Position numbers and translations under genes: made by a program. Positions 5,527 through 8,499 of a stretch of DNA of 8,499 nt are shown piece after piece. How positions within the stretch are numbered: position 1 is the first letter of the stretch; each line of letters begins with the position of its first letter. The notes below the pieces were generated by a model that ran no database searches, had not been told where the DNA came from, and saw only the letters and a program-made list of their open reading frames with translations. Source of the stretch: an uncultured Oscillospiraceae bacterium (GTDB lineage: Bacteria; Bacillota; Clostridia; Oscillospirales; Oscillospiraceae); assembly GCA_934670025.1 (NCBI GenBank), contig CAKUOS010000066.1, positions 1 to 8,499 on the forward strand, given 5' to 3'.

Positions 5527-7254
5527 TTATTTTGCGGGCTTGAAGCCGTCTTTCAGCAGGACGCTGCGGTTGAAGACCAGATGGTCCGCGCGGCAGTCGC
5601 GGCTGTCCATGCAGAAATAGCCCACGCGCATGAACTGATAGCCCGGCGCGGTGTGCGCGGTGCGGCCGCTGCCTTCGGCGTCGTACTTTTTCGCGTCTTC
5701 GACGAGCGCGGCCTCGACCTTGCAGCCCGTCAGGACCTCGAGCGAGTCGGGATTCAGGCAGTCGAGAAAGTTCCTGTCCGCGCCGTCGGGCTGCGCGTCG
5801 GAGAAGAGGTTGCTGTACAGGCGGACCTCGGCGTCGACGGCGGTTTTGCAGTCGACCCAGTGGATCGTCGCGCCCTTGACCTTGCGGCCGTCGGCGGGAT
5901 CGCCACCGCGGGAGTCCGGGTCATACGTGGCGTAGATCTCCTCGACGCTGCCGTCGGCAGCCTGTTTGCAGCCGGTGCAGGTGATGAGATACGCGCCCTT
6001 CAGACGGCACTCCGGGCCGTTGGGGTACAGGCGCTTATACTTCGGGATGGGTTCCGGAAGGAAATCGTCGGCCTCGACCCACACCTCGCGCGAGAACGTG
6101 ACGGTGTGCGTGCCCTGTTCGGGATGGACGGGGTTGTTTTCGACCTCGAAGGACTCGGACTGCCCTTCGGGATAGTTCGTGATGACGAGCTTCACCGGAT
6201 GCAGAACGGCCATCGTGCGCTCGGCCGTGTCGTTGAGATCCTCGCGCAGGCAGTGCTCCAGAAGCGCGTATTCCACGGTGTTGGCGGATTTCGCCACGCC
6301 GATGCGCTCGCAGAAATCGCGGATGGAATGGCTCGTGTAGCCTCTTCTTCGCAGACCGCAGAGCGTCGGCATCCGCGGATCGTCCCAGCCGCAGACGTAA
6401 TTCTGCTCGACGAGCTGGCGCAGCTTGCGCTTGGACATGACGGTGTGGTCGATGCCGAGGCGCGCAAACTCGATCTGCCGCGGCTTTGCCGGGACGGAGA
6501 CGTTGCTCACGACCCAGTCGTAGAGCGGGCGGTGCGCCTCAAACTCCAGCGAGCACAGGCTGTGCGTGATGCCCTCGAGCGCGTCCTGAATGGGGTGCGC
6601 GAAGTCGTACATCGGATAGATGCACCACTTGTCGCCCTGACGGTGGTGATGCATATAGCGGATGCGGTAGATGACGGGGTCGCGCATATTGAAGTTGCCG
6701 GAGGCCAGGTCGATCTTCGCGCGCAGCGTGCGGCTGCCCTCGGGGAACTCGCCGTTTTTCATGCGCTCGAACAGGTCGAGGTTCTCCTCGACGGAGCGGT
6801 CGCGGTACGGGCTCGTCGCGGGCTTGCCGATGTCGCCGCGGTATTCGCGGAACTGCTCGGCCGTCAGGTCGCAGACGTAGGCCAGGCCCTTTTTGATGAG
6901 CTCGACGGCGAATGCATAGTCCTTTTCAAAGTAATCCGAGCCGTAGAAGAAGCGGTCGCCCCAGTCGAAGCCCAGCCAGTGGATATCGGCCTGGATGGCG
7001 TCGACGTATTCGGTGTCTTCCTTGGTCGGGTTGGTGTCGTCCATGCGCAGATTGCACAGGCCGCCGAACTTTTCGGCCGTGCCGAAGTCGATCGTCAGCG
7101 CCTTGCAGTGGCCGATGTGCAGATAGCCGTTCGGCTCCGGCGGGAACCGGGTGTGAACGGTCTTGCCCTCGAACCGGCCGCCGGGGGCCAGATCCTCTTC
7201 AATGAAGGCGTCGATAAAATTTCGGTTCTCCAACGGCTTTCTTTCTTCTTCCAT
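5527..7254 (-). CDS. glnS: Glutaminyl-tRNA synthetase
   Basis: Class I synthetase that attaches glutamine directly to tRNA-Gln in the cytoplasm. 575 residues, slightly longer than the roughly 554 of E. coli GlnS. The Rossmann catalytic domain carries FPPEPNGYLHIGHCKA (37-52, HIGH at 46-49), with DDTNPTKED (72-80) and WLGFDWGD (93-100) downstream. The KMSKS-equivalent is VMSKR (272-276). CGWDDPRMPTLCGLRRRGY (288-306) is a hallmark of the GlnRS/eukaryotic-GluRS family rather than bacterial GluRS. The C-terminal beta-barrel anticodon-binding domain (about 345-560) is complete, with IHWVDCKTAVDAEVRLY near 464-480. No YqeY or other extra domain is fused. Start: ATG at 7254, with GGGAGGA (7267-7261) 6 nt upstream. 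It has its own promoter and terminator, and is divergent from pyrH. Confidence 0.97.
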   Translation of the reverse strand: MEEERKPLENRNFIDAFIEEDLAPGGRFEGKTVHTRFPPEPNGYLHIGHCKALTIDFGTAEKFGGLCNLRMDDTNPTKEDTEYVDAIQADIHWLGFDWGDRFFYGSDYFEKDYAFAVELIKKGLAYVCDLTAEQFREYRGDIGKPATSPYRDRSVEENLDLFERMKNGEFPEGSRTLRAKIDLASGNFNMRDPVIYRIRYMHHHRQGDKWCIYPMYDFAHPIQDALEGITHSLCSLEFEAHRPLYDWVVSNVSVPAKPRQIEFARLGIDHTVMSKRKLRQLVEQNYVCGWDDPRMPTLCGLRRRGYTSHSIRDFCERIGVAKSANTVEYALLEHCLREDLNDTAERTMAVLHPVKLVITNYPEGQSESFEVENNPVHPEQGTHTVTFSREVWVEADDFLPEPIPKYKRLYPNGPECRLKGAYLITCTGCKQAADGSVEEIYATYDPDSRGGDPADGRKVKGATIHWVDCKTAVDAEVRLYSNLFSDAQPDGADRNFLDCLNPDSLEVLTGCKVEAALVEDAKKYDAEGSGRTAHTAPGYQFMRVGYFCMDSRDCRADHLVFNRSVLLKDGFKPAK

Positions 7255-7292
7255 GATAGATCCTCCCGGATGAAATGTCCTGTAACTTATAC

Positions 7293-7321
7293 ATTATAGC
7301 CGATTCGTCCGTATAACGCAA
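7293..7321 (-). promoter_or_regulatory. Sigma-A promoter of glnS
   Basis: On the minus strand a perfect TATAAT (7298-7293) lies 17 nt after a weaker -35, TTGCGT (7321-7316). The start near 7286 leaves a leader of about 32 nt, too short for a T-box, so glnS does not look tRNA-attenuated. Confidence 0.75.
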
Positions 7322-7371
7322 TGTGAAAATGAACAAAGGCTTCCGGAATGTGAAAAAAATGAAAACAATCC

Positions 7372-7391
7372 GGGGAAAATTCATTTTCCCC
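7372..7391. repeat. Perfect palindrome between glnS and pyrH promoters
   Basis: GGGGAAAA - TTCA - TTTTCCCC, 8-bp arms, abutting the predicted pyrH -35 and lying about 50 bp upstream of the glnS -35. It could be an operator for a dimeric regulator or only a structural hairpin; no known consensus is recognised. Confidence 0.5.
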
Positions 7392-7392
7392 C

Positions 7393-7421
7393 TTTTCAAC
7401 GCGCGGTTTCTATTATAAAAT
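7393..7421 (+). promoter_or_regulatory. Probable sigma-A promoter of pyrH
   Basis: TTTTCA (7393-7398, 4 of 6 matches), a 17-nt spacer and TAAAAT (7416-7421, 5 of 6). The AT-rich TATTATAAAATAG stretch offers overlapping alternatives, so the exact -10 is uncertain. Predicted start near 7428. Confidence 0.5.
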
Positions 7422-7451
7422 AGACGCGACTGAAAAAGGAGAGTTTCAACC

Positions 7452-8174
7452 ATGCGTGAACCGAAATACAAACGAGTTTTACTCAAGATCAGCGGTGAGG
7501 CCCTTGCCGGCGAGGCGCACCGCGGGCTGGACTTCGACGTCATCGGCGGCGTCTGCGACGTCATCGGCCAGTGCGTCGAGGCCGGGGTGCAGATCGGCGT
7601 CGTGGTCGGCGGCGGCAACTTCTGGCGCGGCGTCAAAGACGGCGGCGGCAGGATGGAGCGCACGCGCGCGGACCATATGGGGATGCTTGCCACGTGCATC
7701 AACGCCCTTGCCGTGGCCGACTGTCTCGAGCAGCGCGGCGTCGAGGTCCGCGTACAGACGGCCATCGCCATGAACCAGATCGCCGAGCCCTATATCCGCT
7801 CCAAGGCCATCCGTCATCTGGAAAAGGGCCGCGTGGTCATCTTCGGCTGCGGTACCGGCAACCCCTATTTCTCGACCGACACCGGCGCGGTGCTGCGCGC
7901 GGCGGAGATCAATGCCGACGCCATCCTGCTTGCCAAAAACATCGACGGCGTCTACTCGGCCGACCCGGCCAAGGACCCGAACGCCGTCAAGTATGACGCC
8001 ATCACCTATGACGAGGTGCTCGCGCGTCATCTGGCCGTCATGGACACCACGGCCACGTCGCTTTCCATGGACAACCATATTCCCGTGCAGGTCTTCGCGC
8101 TCAAGGATCCGCAGAACATTCTGCGCGTCGTGATGGGCGAGCCGATCGGAACTATTGTGAAGGAGGAACTTTAA
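7452..8174 (+). CDS. pyrH: Uridylate kinase (UMP kinase) PyrH
   Basis: Phosphorylates UMP to UDP with ATP in pyrimidine nucleotide synthesis. It belongs to the amino acid kinase fold and is normally a GTP/UTP-regulated hexamer in the cytoplasm. 240 residues, standard length. Motifs: [15 protein letters not shown] (6-20) with K12; [10 protein letters not shown] (51-60), the nucleotide/UMP loop; [12 protein letters not shown] (70-81) with R72 and D74; [20 protein letters not shown] (131-150), the UMP-binding segment; [12 protein letters not shown] (161-172). The usual IFAGGTGNP is IFGCGTGNP here, a modest change. The ATG at 7452 follows an AAGGAGAG site whose GGAG (7438-7441) is 10 nt upstream. 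Only 2 nt separate its stop from frr, whose ribosome binding site lies in the last pyrH codons, so the pair forms an operon. The rpsB-tsf genes that often precede pyrH are absent. Confidence 0.97.
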   Translation: MREPKYKRVLLKISGEALAGEAHRGLDFDVIGGVCDVIGQCVEAGVQIGVVVGGGNFWRGVKDGGGRMERTRADHMGMLATCINALAVADCLEQRGVEVRVQTAIAMNQIAEPYIRSKAIRHLEKGRVVIFGCGTGNPYFSTDTGAVLRAAEINADAILLAKNIDGVYSADPAKDPNAVKYDAITYDEVLARHLAVMDTTATSLSMDNHIPVQVFALKDPQNILRVVMGEPIGTIVKEEL

Positions 8175-8176
8175 TC

Positions 8177-8499
8177 ATGGCAGATCTCAAGGAATTCCAG
8201 CGTAAAATGGAAAAAACTCTGGAGGTGCTCGCCTCCGATTTTGCCGCTGTGCGCGCCGGCCGCGCCAATGCGCAGGTGCTCGACCGCATCTCGGTGGAGT
8301 ATTACGGCCAGCCCAGCCCCATCAACCAGGTCGGTACCGTTTCTTCTCCCGACCCGCGCACGCTCGTCATCCAGCCGTGGGATCACAGTCTGCTCAAGGC
8401 CATCGAAAAGGCCATCCAGACCTCGGATCTCGGCATCAACCCGCAGAACGACGGCCGCGTTATCCGCCTCGTCTTCCCGCAGCTGACCGAGGAGCGCCG
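8177..8499 (+). CDS. frr: Ribosome recycling factor, N-terminal part (truncated by window end)
   Basis: Splits the post-termination ribosome together with EF-G so that subunits can be reused. 107 residues of an expected about 185 are present; the frame stays open to the window edge. Features: the first long helix with [17 protein letters not shown] (22-38), the [17 protein letters not shown] segment (40-56) of the beta-rich domain [13 protein letters not shown] (59-69), [18 protein letters not shown] (76-93) and the PQLTEER (101-107) that begins the return helix. These are highly typical of RRF. Start ATG at 8177, with AGGAGG (8161-8166) 10 nt upstream, inside the end of pyrH. Co-transcribed with pyrH, the common bacterial arrangement; uppS and cdsA would be the expected next genes. 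Confidence 0.96.
   Translation, partial: MADLKEFQRKMEKTLEVLASDFAAVRAGRANAQVLDRISVEYYGQPSPINQVGTVSSPDPRTLVIQPWDHSLLKAIEKAIQTSDLGINPQNDGRVIRLVFPQLTEER

Noticed and set aside
5440..7299. 619-codon open frame on the plus strand opposite glnS
   Set aside because: It is a codon-bias shadow of the clearly real glnS, and its ends run over the glnS promoter and terminator.
7255..7321. Possible T-box or other leader control of glnS
   Set aside because: The leader from the predicted start is about 32 nt, with no T-box motif or terminator.
1..8499. CRISPR array, insertion sequence, phage or defence system
   Set aside because: No regularly spaced repeats, transposase, integrase, terminal inverted repeats or toxin/defence-type genes were seen; all genes are core functions or common small families.

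Overview
The window looks like chromosomal housekeeping DNA from a GC-rich member of the Firmicutes, most likely a clostridial gut-type bacterium of the Oscillospiraceae/Ruminococcaceae kind. This is inferred from strong AGGAGG-type ribosome binding sites, a T-box leader, a perfect CIRCE operator, sigma-A promoters, short Rho-independent terminators and GC-rich coding DNA. I see no mobile element, CRISPR array, tRNA/rRNA gene or phage signature.

Layout, left to right. (1) 1-257 (-): 5' end of thrS (threonyl-tRNA synthetase without a TGS domain). It is preceded by a threonine T-box leader (about 286-530) with its own promoter. (2) 748-1368 (+): a secreted 3D-domain protein, transcribed divergently from thrS. 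(3) 1425-2279 (+): rsmA (16S rRNA dimethyladenosine methyltransferase), followed with a 1-nt overlap by a small GIY-YIG protein (2279-2587). (4) A two-way terminator separates these from the convergent HAD-family phosphatase (2633-3325, -). (5) 3467-5365 (-): htpG (Hsp90), with a CIRCE operator over its transcription start. (6) 5527-7254 (-): glnS (glutaminyl-tRNA synthetase). (7) Divergent from glnS, 7452-8174 (+): pyrH (UMP kinase), followed closely by frr (8177 to the end of the window, truncated).

How the genes relate. Most serve translation: two aminoacyl-tRNA synthetases, the rRNA methyltransferase RsmA and the ribosome recycling factor. PyrH supplies UDP, and HtpG handles protein folding. 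The 3D protein / rsmA / GIY-YIG order resembles the yabE-rnmV-ksgA and yazA neighbourhood of Bacillus subtilis, in reduced form. Nearly every transcription unit has a recognisable promoter and terminator.

I do not see a previously undescribed system. The most interesting points are regulatory: the threonine T-box, CIRCE control of htpG, and a promoter lying inside the terminator-like hairpin between the 3D gene and rsmA. The Gln-tRNA route of this organism and the missing TGS domain of ThrRS are also worth a look.
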